A stretch of DNA of 11,816 nt from NCBI GenBank assembly GCA_019400425.1, contig JAFREE010000259.1:1-11816 (forward strand), read 5' to 3'. The translations under genes and the position numbers were made by a program. Of this stretch, positions 1 through 9,217 are shown in pieces. Source of the DNA: Hymenochaete sp. R1 (Eukaryota; Basidiomycota; Agaricomycetes; Hymenochaetales; Hymenochaetaceae). The first letter of the stretch is position 1. Each line of letters begins with the position of its first letter. The notes under the pieces are model-generated. The model did no database searches. It saw only the letters and a program-made list of their open reading frames with translations, and was not told the origin of the DNA.

Positions 1-106
1 TTAACTAGATACTAGATTGATATTGGTGTCGACGGAGGGGAGGATGAGAGAGTCGAGTCGGGGAGGAGAGCAGGAGAGCTGTACAGAAGTCAAGTCCATG
101 AAATTA

Positions 107-154
107 CACGTGATAGATAAGGATCGACGCGAAAGCTAAAAGTGTAAATATTAA
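107..154 (+). promoter_or_regulatory. Putative promoter of the dioxygenase gene: CACGTG box and AT-rich TATA-like element
   Basis: A palindromic CACGTG (107-112) sits in the longer motif CACGTGATAGAT (107-118). It is followed 27 bp later by TAAATATTAA (145-154), the only TATA-like stretch upstream of the gene. CACGTG is the usual core site of bHLH regulators in fungi. A near copy, CACGTGATCGAT, lies in front of the large minus-strand gene at 9149-9160, in the same orientation relative to that gene. The order box, AT-rich element, coding region fits a promoter, but no transcription start can be seen directly. Confidence 0.35.
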
Positions 155-237
155 TGCTAAGAATGAGCGGAACGAGACCGCAAACGCAGCAATACCTCTA
201 ACACCTACTCGAGCAATTCAAGCGACTCACGCAACTC

Positions 238-279
238 ATGGACGGAGAGCAGCCGAGTGCGACACTGATTGGGGAAGCG
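238..279 (+). other. Candidate first coding mini-exon of the dioxygenase gene (phase not resolved)
   Basis: An ATG at 238 opens 14 codons that run into a strong GTGAGT donor at 280. The following intron (280-395, 116 nt) has a CAACTGACC-like branch site at about 335 and ends at TTTTGTAG (395). The codons read MDGEQPSATLIGEA, which looks like real protein. However, this exon ends in phase 0, while the open frame starting at 396 needs one carried base, so the two do not join cleanly. Either the true start lies elsewhere, there is another small exon, or a one-base change has broken the 5' end. Confidence 0.3.
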
Positions 280-395
280 GTGAGTCTCCTTTGCTCTGGA
301 GTGACCATCTTTCAACTGACCAGAGCCCGCCCCGCCCCCCACCCCACTTTGTTAGAAGTCGTTTCGATCTGAAGCTTGTACATACTCTTTTGTAG

Positions 396-2138
396 GTGAT
401 GCACGTAGCACTTGCGATAGCGATGGCATAGCGACGGGCACTTCTTATGAGGAGGCTCTCACAGCAAAGCCTTTAAGCCCGGCTGAGGAGCTGGCCCGCT
501 ACAGCCCTGCCCATCGACAGCACGCCCGCCTCCTTTCCAACATGGCTTGCCATATGCTGGAGGGGGGGTCAGTTGCTCCTGTTTATGAGGAGTTTGTTCT
601 ATCAATAGCCCTGGATGACCAACTTGGGGAGAAGCTCGGGCTTCTGTCAGGAAAGACGACCCCCTTACTTAGAGATGAGAGCGCCATGACCAAATGCCAG
701 CGAAGAAACCATCGAAAGCGAGGGAAGAGAAGGGGCAGTACGGCCTCTCAGCAGCCGCCATCATCAGCACCCTCTACAAGCTCGACCGGGCCCACTGAGT
801 CTAGCACACCCCCCGCAGTGAGGAGACCCGCCAGCTCGGAGATCGATACTCACTCGAAGCTCCGTGAGCGGAAGAGGCGCCGAGTCAAGGGTCTCGCCGT
901 CAATGAGGATCTTCGAAAGCGGATTCTTGATGCTGCCCTCATCGCCGAGTCGCCAGAAAGCGGCTCGCATTTCGACTCCCCCCGCAGTACACCGGCACAC
1001 ATCGGCGTGCGACTCGGAGGTCAGGTGCTTCCACCCGATGACACTGTGGAGGGCCTGGAGGCTAAGGGGTACCTGTATGTTGCAGCCGATGCAAGGTGAG
1101 CTGACAGGCCAAACACCCTCACCTGCAGTCAGGCTGATTCTTGGTAAAGTAGGGCCGCCCTTCTGTGTGACTCAGAGGGTAGAGCAGTGGCGGTTCGAGC
1201 TAGCCAGCCCAGGAACAGATGTGAGACCGTCGGTGGGATCAAACTCGAGACAACGTACGAGGATGTCCTCGATGGGGTTGAGGAGGCCATTAGGGGTGTG
1301 CAAAGGGCTCTCGGGAGCACCTCCCAAATGCACGGGCGCGGACCATTCCAGTCTGTGCTCATTGGAAGGTCTCAGGGGATGGGGTCAAAGGTGAGTGTCA
1401 CCTCTCATCCTGCTGCCAAGCTGCAGCTGCTTACCGCTAACCCCCTAATTGCAGGAGCCGCACGCGTATAAGCTCTCACCAGTGCAGGTGAGAGCCATGA
1501 GGGGTTTTGTAGAAAATGGGAGTGTCATAAGATGGACCAACCACGTTGCAAGTGAGTGGGTGGGTTGCAACTGCTCATCTGCTCCCAGGCTGATGCACAA
1601 AGCAGGGGTATTTCAGACGTTCTTCCCCAGGATCTTCGGCATGTACAAACTCGAGCAGGTTGCTGTTTCACTTCGCATTGGCCTGGGGAAGAACTACTTC
1701 CCCAACCTCCCCTTTGACTGCCTATGCATCAACCTTGGTGGCCGAGTTGTGTCTACATGGCACCGGGACTTCCGCAACATAGCATGGGGTTTATGTGCTG
1801 TCGGTGCATTTGGCCACTTCAACCACAGAGAGGGGGGCCAGCTTGTTCTGCATGAACTCAAGCTCGTGGTGGAGTTGGCCCGTGGGGATGTAATCCTTTT
1901 CCCGTCTGGAACAATAACTCACAAGAATTTGCCCCTTGCAGAGGCTGATGATGAGCGGTGGTCAGTGGCACTCTTCACCCCGGGAAATAATTTTGGCTGG
2001 CTCTCTAAGGGGGGTCGGCTTGGTTCCTCAGGTAGCTCCGGAAGTGAAGGCCCGGTTAAACCAAGTGGGGAGTCGACATGGGAGAGGGGACTCTCGCTTT
2101 TTCCGACCCTTGTGGAATTGGGAAAGCCGAACCTGTAG
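396..2138 (+). CDS. TET/JBP-family 2-oxoglutarate/Fe(II)-dependent DNA dioxygenase (multi-exon, 5' end uncertain)
   Basis: The predicted enzyme oxidises 5-methylcytosine or a related base in nuclear DNA using Fe(II), O2 and 2-oxoglutarate. Coding blocks are 396-1095, about 1176-1390 and 1455-2138. The intron at 1391-1454 is textbook (GTGAGT, GCTAACC branch, TTGCAG) and joins in phase. The stretch 1096-1175 holds one or two tiny introns, perhaps with an 11-nt exon at 1133-1143. The first ATG in frame is at 542, but 396-541 is open and protein-like, so the real start is probably upstream. The N-terminal part is disordered with two basic clusters (near RKRGKRR and RERKRRRVK), possible nuclear localisation signals. 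The last exon is the double-stranded beta-helix. It carries the iron-binding HRD (1761-1769), the family signature GGQLVL...LARGDVILFPSG, the distal iron-binding His in ITHKN (1920-1922) and the cosubstrate-binding Arg in ERWSV (1956-1958). All catalytic residues are present, so the domain appears intact. A Ser/Gly-rich tail follows. Family call is firm; substrate is inferred. Confidence 0.85.
1391..1454 (+). other. Intron within the dioxygenase gene
   Basis: This 64-nt intron begins GTGAGT, contains GCTAACC about 25 nt before its end and finishes TAATTGCAG. Removing it keeps the frame: the upstream exon ends in AAG after GSQ-type codons and the downstream exon starts GAG CCG CAC. It is the best-supported splice event in the window and shows that the host is a eukaryote with small fungal-type introns. 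Confidence 0.8.
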
Positions 2139-2687
2139 TTCTAGTCCTCCGGGTGGATTGGGGTTGAATTAGACTAGATTCTCCCTCAGCCATTCTCTGC
2201 CATTCTCAGGATGTAGTGCATAACTCCTCTATAGGGCACCACCCGCCCACTTCCAAATTTCATTGGGACAGCTCAGGATAGTGCCAGAACTCTCTACACT
2301 CGTACCCCGTCGCTGTTTTTACACATGTTCACTGGTAGATCAAATACATGGCAAATTTTTTAAAGAAAAAAAGGAAGCATGTGATCCGTCACCCTTTTAT
2401 TGAATGAAGTGATCAACACTTTTGAGGAGGGGGATGGGTGGGTGTCGAATGGATGTAAGGTGACAGATGCCCAGATCCCTCTGAATGTGTCGAAGAGGGC
2501 CTCAGTTCCCAATGCCTCACTAGGAGTAGCCAAATGTACAAGTCACAAATTTCGGAAGACTTCGGTGTAAAGAGAAATTATAAGTAATAGAATTAGACTG
2601 CGGATTGCCACCATTGACTTTTCTCCCTCAGACCTCCTTGAATGACCTATGAAATCCGAAATGGGCATAGATTACCACGCTGACACC
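2139..2687. other. Intergenic region: 3' flank of the dioxygenase gene
   Basis: There is no supported coding region here. It contains an A/T-rich stretch at about 2354-2374 (a T run followed by an A run) that could be part of the 3' untranslated or polyadenylation region, then moderately AT-rich DNA leading into the next promoter. Stops are frequent in all frames. Confidence 0.5.
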
Positions 2688-2694
2688 TATATAA
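2688..2694 (+). promoter_or_regulatory. TATA box of the 2766-4101 gene
   Basis: A perfect TATATAA stands 72-78 bp upstream of the ATG at 2766. The intervening leader is pyrimidine-rich (CACCTGTCTACTCCC) and ends with AAAGA just before the ATG, a purine-rich start context common in fungi. The spacing fits a transcription start about 30 bp after the box and a short 5' untranslated region. Confidence 0.55.
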
Positions 2695-2765
2695 TGCCGG
2701 TGGTCATCTTTGGAAGACCCGAACTGGATCTTGACTCAACACCTGTCTACTCCCTACATTAAAGA

Positions 2766-4101
2766 ATGTCTGAGGAATGCAAAAGGCCAGGCTATCGACT
2801 ACTAGTGGTTTGCTTTGATGACGCTTCTCCCGCTAAAAGGCAAGTGGCGCATTCCCTATCATCCCACCTTAGTAGCTATCTCATCGTGCTGACTATCCTC
2901 GGGCAGCAATCCATCATCACATGCGGACCGCTTGGCTGAATTCCTCGCCACTAAAGAGTGTGTGGTAAGGATTTCCAGTAATGTGACACATCCATTGGTG
3001 AACAGAGATTTCGTGAGTAATCTCATTTGACCTTAAATCACTATTTTGTGCTGCCTGGACAACATCTCATTGTTTCGGTCCAGGAAATCAAACCCAAGCA
3101 TTACTGGCTTCCTAAAATTCAAGTCAGGTCTGATACCCCACTCAGAATGAAGATCTGTCAGGCTTTTGTGCGCCTTTCGTTCGAAGGTCAGTAAACTTGA
3201 CCCACTTCCCCTTCTCGAACTTTCTTTACATTCTCTAGACTCAACTGTTTGCAGCACGCCCGGCCCAGGGTCCCCTCAGTGATGAAATCTGCATACTCGG
3301 GTCAGGTTACGGTGCATACGCTGCTCGAATCCTTGCAGGTTTCATTCATGAGGTGAGCCAGCCAGCGTTTATTGCTGTGGCACGGGTTATGCTCAAGTCA
3401 ACTGTGCCACGAAGGTGGGACTCCTAAACTTCACGCACTCAGTAGACACGGGTGCTGCTGCTATGCTATTTGACCTCTACACAACTACTACTTCCAACAA
3501 CAGGCGCGATCCGCTCCTTGAAACATATGTGAGCCGGCTAGAATTCAGGTAACTCACGTGTCAAGACATTTTCTCTTACAATCTGCTTGTGCAGATGCCG
3601 ACAATGTGCCGTGAAGCCACTGTTGAATTCTTAGGGCTCTGGTGCGCTTCCTTCACTTATAGCACGTAGCACAAGTCTGACCCTTATAAAGGCACACCCT
3701 CAGACCCCTCCACCTGGGGTTGAGGCATGGAATTTTTCCAAAGCGCGAGAGACTTGATCGAGTGGGGTGCATCTGCCATGTGGTGGCCAGTCGGAAATGC
3801 TGGTTACTCAGAAGGCCTGCTCTCCTCAGTGAGTCACCTGGGCCATGCAGTCTAAACATGAGTGAGAAGTCCTTCAACAGCACATTCTCAGGTAAGTCGG
3901 GCCACTCCGGATCGTGTCGAAGTGAAGAGCCTGGGTTCTGACTCAAACTAAGTTACTGCAGGACTACGGTCGACAGTAGCACAACTGCCAGGTGGAGCAT
4001 ATCACTGGATGCTCTGCCACTTCATTAGGACATTCCCAGGGTTATGCTCCCTCTCGAACTCTGACAGCAATGCCGTATCAGACTCCTCACTGAAAACATG
4101 A
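2766..4101 (+). CDS. Multi-exon gene of unrecognised family
   Basis: I do not recognise this family. Exons, by phase-consistent splicing, are 2766-about 2871 (exact end unsure), 2907-3012, 3084-3186, 3255-3352, 3415 to about 3536 or 3548, 3595-about 3644, about 3716-3891 and 3962-4101 (stop TGA). Introns of 46-70 nt at 3013, 3187, 3353 and 3892 have good donors and keep the frame. The product would be about 250-300 residues. The second and third exons read HADRLAEFLATKECVV and KPKHYWLPKIQVRSD. The fourth holds CILGSGYGAYAARILAG, a glycine-rich turn before a helix that resembles a Rossmann-type nucleotide-binding loop, but without a second supporting motif. The fifth contains NFTHSVDTGAAAMLFDLY. 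The exon at 3716-3891 is open in two frames, one reading ARDLIEWGASAMWWPVGN, the other splicing in phase to the last exon; I cannot decide between them. There is no obvious signal peptide or membrane segment. A TATA box precedes it. Confidence 0.6.
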
Positions 4102-4339
4102 CAGGAGTCACTTCCAGCTATGTTGAAAGGCACAGGTAGTACCATGGTCCCTGAGGCACACACACAGCATGCACTGGGAATGGGGAATCACCTCGGACTC
4201 TGGCCTCATTGAACCAAACTGTATGATGTATAAATTCAAGCTACTTTAGAGACATTTCATAACCCCACATGTACAGCGGCTCGAAGTCATTTCGATTACC
4301 TCACTCCAAATTTTACTCATAAGTCATAATTTCCCCGGG
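4102..4339. other. Convergent spacer between the 2766-4101 gene and the large minus-strand gene
   Basis: About 240 bases separate two converging stop codons. The stretch is AT-richer than the genes and has no convincing coding frame. It must contain both 3' ends. At its right edge lies a 19-nt perfect palindrome with a 5-nt loop (4334-4352) that overlaps the stop codon of the minus-strand gene. Confidence 0.5.
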
Positions 4340-4352
4340 TCATGTACCCGGG
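4334..4352. repeat. Perfect inverted repeat CCCGGGT-CATGT-ACCCGGG over the minus-strand stop codon
   Basis: Seven-base arms (4334-4340 and 4346-4352) flank a five-base loop. The minus-strand stop codon (complement of 4340-4342) lies within it. The transcript could form a GC-rich hairpin across the stop. Whether this matters for 3' end formation or is chance cannot be told from sequence. Confidence 0.6.
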
Positions 4353-7300
4353 ATGAATGAATGCAGCTCAGAGGCGAGTGTGATGGGTGTGCTCGGGTTG
4401 CCCTGGCGGTTGCTCTCCCCTTCATAGTGATCACGTGCCCCTACGAATTCTGCTACTGCGGACCCCACTGCTACTGAAAATTTCATCCCATGATCTGCAG
4501 GGTCAGTGCAGTTTTGCAGGCATTCCATCAATGCTATGCAGGAGAGGCGGATGAACTGAAAGTCACTTTGGAAAGCAGTTGAGCTTTGCCACACCTCCCT
4601 CTGCAGGTCGGCAGATGGGAGAAGCGGTGCCAACTGATCGAGGTGAAGTGAGATGACCAGTGCGAAGGACACATCTGCTTCCGATGCTCCGAGAATTTTC
4701 CCCCCCTGCATCCCTACATGCATGTGGATACTAAGTGGCTGCTCATTCACAGGAGAACTAACTTACGCTCTGCCGAGGGCAGCGACATCCAGCGCTTGCC
4801 CCAGAAAACTAAAAATTTTGCGATGACAAAGGGACAGTGCATGTACCCAGTGTGGATGCCATTCAGGCAGAAGTAGTGCTCCTGAAGAAGTGCTCGCATT
4901 GTGTGTTGCATGTGATGCAGGGAGTAAAAACTGTGTCCGAGGAGGAGCGCCCCCTGCAGTGCAATGGGTAGCCAGGAGGTCCCTGGTCGAAGAAGGCTGT
5001 GACACTGCTCAGCTAGGGTCCCCACAGGAGTAGCTAATGGGTATTAGTGCACTCACAGCACATCACCCTCCTCCATCACAACAGCACCTGCAGCCCCCTG
5101 CTTTTGCAGCGAAGCTCGATCCTGATTACCAGATCCGAACTCCTCTCCCAGAGTGAGGAATATGAGAAGACGGCCATACTCAGCACGTATGTATGCTGAG
5201 CACCCTGCACCTGCACGATGCCAGCCCGGTACCGAGCCACGAAGCAGTAGCCCCACCCAGTTCCAGCCCAAAGCACCTGTGACCTGGGTCCTGTATTCAT
5301 AATCCCTCTCACAGCGGTGCCGGTAGTTTCGAAGGTCATCATAATCCCTAAGCAGTATTAAGTTAGATTGACTTGGCAAAAAACACTGTGGGGAAAGGAG
5401 TGCCTCCTACAGAACTTCATTATCCTCGGGCAGCGGGATGTTCAGTACGGAGGCTGCCCGAAACGGGGCTGCATATGGCCTGCAATCCTCAGCACGAATT
5501 AAACTGAGTAGGCTGGAGGCGGTGAGTGCACAGGGGCCCCTGCACCCCCTCAGTTCCTTAACCTCATCTATTAAGCATCAGAGCTTATCAGAGGTCAGTG
5601 CGAGTGAGTGACCTACCGATGCACAAAAATTCGGCTGATGTGTCAACCCCAAGTTGATCCAAGTAGTCAGTGCTGAGCGATTTTCGACCCTCCTCAGCAT
5701 GCAGAGCTGGGCTAAAGACGTGGATGACAGGATGCGAGGCCAGCAGCGAGTGTCTCTCACATCGCCCAGCCTCAGACTGATCCGACCACGGCCCTTTACC
5801 AATGCGAGTGATCCCCACCTGGCACTGGCTGACGAACTTGGTCGAGGAGGGCCCCCCACCTAAGTATGCATAGTTGCATTGGGAAAGAAAGAGGTCGACC
5901 TGCACCGTGTCAGCCCCTGTAAACTCGTGCTACAGGCTGCTGCTCACCCTTGGCAGTGGCAGGGAAACCTGTACGTGCTGCTTAAAAACACTCTTGCCCA
6001 CTACCTCCACTCCTGGGTCCGGATTGAAACTGCTGGCATCAACCCGCATGGGAGCATCAATCGAGAAGCTCCTGGTCACCATCTACTGATCAAAAATACC
6101 CTGTTAGGAAGCTCCACCACCTAGCAGAAGGAACCCCTACCTCCCCGGTGTACACCTCCAGCTCCCCTGCAATACTGGTCTGCCCACCCCACGCCTGAGC
6201 CCCTGGCACTTGACTAGCTCGATCCCTGCCACTCCCACCACTGCTGCCCCTCGAAGACTCACACTGACATGAGCTACTGACCTGCACCCTGCGCCTCTTT
6301 CTCACCGGCGGTATGCCCTCCTCTCGGGGACCCCTGGGCTCGGCTCTGCAGCGGCTAAGGGACCTGCCTGGGTCAGAGTTGCCCCCCTGCCCCCCCTCCT
6401 CCCGAAGCACGGCCCCCACCCCTCGGACCTCCTCCCACCACCCAAGGCCCCTATAATCGTGCTCAAAAAAGAACCCCCTGTCCAGTGCCCTCTTTGACCC
6501 CCCCCCCACTGTCCGACCGACGAACTCAGCCAAACCCCGGACCATTTCGTGCGTCATGCCGTTGTGTCGACTATCACGATCAGCAGCGTGAGCACCTCTC
6601 CAGATATTCTGAATCTTTTGCCTTCGAAGCTCCCTGATGCCAGCTGCCTCCTCTTTGGATTTTCGCTTTGCACCCTCCCCTCCCCGCCGCCCAGACGAGT
6701 TGCGGTTGGAGGGGGTTCGGCACCCCTCACCTGCATGCCGTAGCTCAATTCTACACCTCACGACCTCAATTTCACCTGCATCCTCCCTCACAATCTGCCG
6801 GAACATCGGGGTGTACTGGTGCTGGCCATCTGGTACAATTGCCGACCACTTTCTTATGAGCCCTGGCATACGAACCTCATACTCCCGAAAGCCATTTATC
6901 GACATATCTAGAATGAGTCGAGTGATGTCTCTTTCGATGCTTGCAATTGCCCCTCCTCCTCGACAAAGTGGGGCGGCGGAGGCCTGGTTTTGGCTCTGCA
7001 TCAGCATGCTGTCCTAAGTGGTTTAAGGGCCCGCCACCACCCACCACCAGCCTGGGTGGTGCAGTGCTGGGAAAGGGGGGGGTAGGCGCGTGGTGCATTC
7101 AACTTACCTGAACCAGTGCATTCAGTGGAAGACAGGCTGATCCTCTTCCAGCAGACAAGCGGCCTAAAAGAAGCCATATGGGGCTTATTGCAACTGCGGC
7201 ATACAGCGGTGCAAGGAGCGCTGGGTCCCTTTCTCGCCGCGGCCCAACATCTGCACCATGCTTATCCCTGGGACCCTCACTGTCAGACCCTATGTGGACA

Positions 7301-9089
7301 GCTGTGTGAGGGTATGCTCACCTAAGTAGCTTGCTAAGGCACGCCTCCTCCTTTTGAAGCAACTCAGCGGAATCGACGCCGGTCCCACCACCACTGGCGA
7401 ACCCAAAGCCACTGTCATGGCGGGCCTGACTTTTCTTTGGTAGCTAGGTTAGATCTAAGCCCCTCTGACAAAGAACTTGCGTACCAGTGTGAGTGCTCGA
7501 AGACCGAGAGCAGCAGTGCACATCTGCTCCTCAACATGGAGCGGGTTTACCCCCCTGCCACCCTCAAGCCTCGAAAATCTAAGGAGGCTGCGAACGACAT
7601 CTGACGGTGTCGAGTACTCAGCACCTACCATGCCCTGCGTGTGCTGACTTTTGTGGGCTGCCTGGTATGCCCTGCAAAATTCCCTTACGGCGGTCTGCCA
7701 GTCTGAGGCCTCCCACAGCTCATCGATGAGGCGGTCGTGCAATTTGGGCGGATCCAGGATGGTCATCTGGTCGGTTTCAACCCATGCATCATCCCTCAGG
7801 AGTGAATCCACCAGGCGGTCGAAAAGAAGCAGTTGCAAATAGCCATGGTGAACCAGAGCATCAGCCGTGCTGCCCACACTAGTTTTGAATGCTGCTTTGA
7901 TGAGCCACCTCCGAGCGAAGTCGGGGCTCCTTGCGCTCTGATCGACCAGCGCACTGAGGTGGTAGGTTAGGTTGAAGATGTCGATAAGGACCCCCTTCCA
8001 CTCATCTCTCACTTCTACAAATTTCAAGCATGCAGTGCCTGCACCTGCTGGTGAGGAGCCGCTTGCCTCACAAAGCGCTCTGTCCCAGGCCTCACGACTC
8101 GAGTAGTACCTTAGGGAGAGGGCGATGGGGCTCAGTAGGAAAAGGGCTCTCATTTGCTTCTTTGCTCCACTGCCGAAGGTAGACAGGTTGTATATGCAGT
8201 CTGCAGCTTCCAAGGCGGGTGTGCTGCCATCTGCTGCAACGGGGACGCGACCTGTCGACACCCCACGGGCAGCCTCGTCGACATCCATGGCCTCCTCCGA
8301 CTCGATCCCAACATCAGTGTCGACCCCATCCTCAGATTCGATCTCATCAATGCGCCTCATTACACTGGTGCTGCTGTTTGAGGTGGCAGGATGAGGCTGC
8401 ACCCCTGCCTCACCCCCATTCGCTCGCTCCCCCCCACCGCTTGGTTTGCCTACAGATGCATTGCTGCGGTCAGTTACAGCTACTTTCGGGTCATTCAGTG
8501 CAGAAGTCACAGCACCTATGGGTTCCTCGGCACTCAAAGAACTGGATTCCTGCACTACCTCACCCCCACCCGCCACCTGGCACCTGCTCCCACCAGCCTG
8601 GCTGCCGGGAGGGTGGCCATCACTCCTGACCACCGCTCCACCCCTGCCCCCCCCAGATACCAACTCCGAGGTGGCATTACTGCCTAAGACTCCACCAGAC
8701 ACCGCTCGTGATGCCCCCTGCGTGCGATGTGTCCCTCTCCAGCGCCCCCCACCCCTGCCTCGGTTCGCCAGGGCATCCATTCGACGTCGCCGGCTACATG
8801 TGGGCTGCGAGGCCATCTGCGATGGACGTCCTGCACCACCCTGATCCCTAGAGGTTACTGTGTGAGCCACTGTGGGCGAGTCCATCCTTTCCGACTTCGG
8901 AGGTGTGCGCGGTGTGCCCTGCCTCCCATCCACAGCGGCTGCGGAGAACGAGGATGCGCGGGTCCTTCGAGAAACCCCTGTCGCTTTCACATGCAAGGCA
9001 CCAGAGAAATCGTACGGCGTCCTTGTAGAAGCTATTCCTGATCCCTCTACTTGACTGTTCTGTTTATCGGAGTCACAAAGTGGGGGCAT
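4340..9089 (-). CDS. Large multi-exon gene of unrecognised family, probable nuclear protein
   Basis: I do not recognise this family. ATG is at 9089-9087. Phase-consistent exons on the minus strand are 9089-7485, 7443-7322, 7279-7108, 7013-6141, 6082-5948 and 5899-about 5617. The introns between them are 41, 42, 94, 58 and 48 nt and every join keeps the frame. Less certain exons follow at about 5505-5412, 5379-5055, 5005-4755 and 4711-4340 (stop TGA). The total is roughly 1,400 residues. The first about 290 residues are Gly/Ser/Arg-rich and disordered, then an acidic patch (EIESEDGVDTDVGIESEEA). Next is an all-helical domain of about 230 residues beginning CIYNLSTFGSGAKKQMRALF. Exon 3 has a hydrophobic run (ALLAPLYAAVAISPIWLLL). 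Exon 4 has a conserved-looking block (IERDITRLILDMSINGF), then a basic region ending in RKRRRV, a likely nuclear localisation signal. The C-terminal block (about 120 residues, SEADVSFALVISLHLDQL) looks helical. No catalytic motif was seen. The strong coding character and absence of stops across joins argue against a pseudogene. Confidence 0.65.
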
Positions 9090-9166
9090 GGGGTAATTGG
9101 GAAGCGGTAGAGAACGCGAGCGCGTTTATGATCATGCACCAGAAGTAAATCGATCACGTGCTTCTG
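9090..9166 (-). promoter_or_regulatory. Promoter region of the large minus-strand gene with CACGTG box in an inverted repeat
   Basis: Upstream of the ATG at 9089, the minus strand carries CACGTGATCGAT (complement of 9149-9160), 60-71 bp before the start, and a CATAAA-type AT-rich element near 9130. The CACGTG box is enclosed by the six-base arms CAGAAG (9140-9145) and CTTCTG (9161-9166). The motif differs by one base from the one upstream of the dioxygenase gene. Confidence 0.4.
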
Positions 9167-9217
9167 AATACACCCTCCCCCCTCCCTCCCCCCCTTTACC
9201 ATGGAGCTCTGGTTTTC

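Noticed and set aside
1161..1260. tRNA-like string (GACTCAGAGGGTAGAGC followed by GGTTCGAGC) on the plus strand
   Set aside because: It has a D-arm-like start, but no anticodon loop with a proper T at position 33 and no pairing T arm at the right distance. It lies at the edge of a coding exon of the dioxygenase gene, so the match is probably chance.
6549..7017. Plus-strand open frames opposite exon 4 of the large gene
   Set aside because: Same reason: the minus-strand frame continues in phase across two flanking introns, and the plus-strand frames do not.
7116..7325. Plus-strand open frame with CNCG and further cysteines (KPYGAYCNCGIQRCKERW), suggestive of a zinc-binding transposase fragment
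   Set aside because: The minus strand here forms exon 3 of the large gene with phase-consistent introns on both sides, so the plus-strand cysteines are most likely coincidental.
8125..9054. Several long open frames on the plus strand opposite the large minus-strand gene
   Set aside because: They are antisense shadows of the GC-rich, low-complexity N-terminal exon; they show no splice or start logic of their own.
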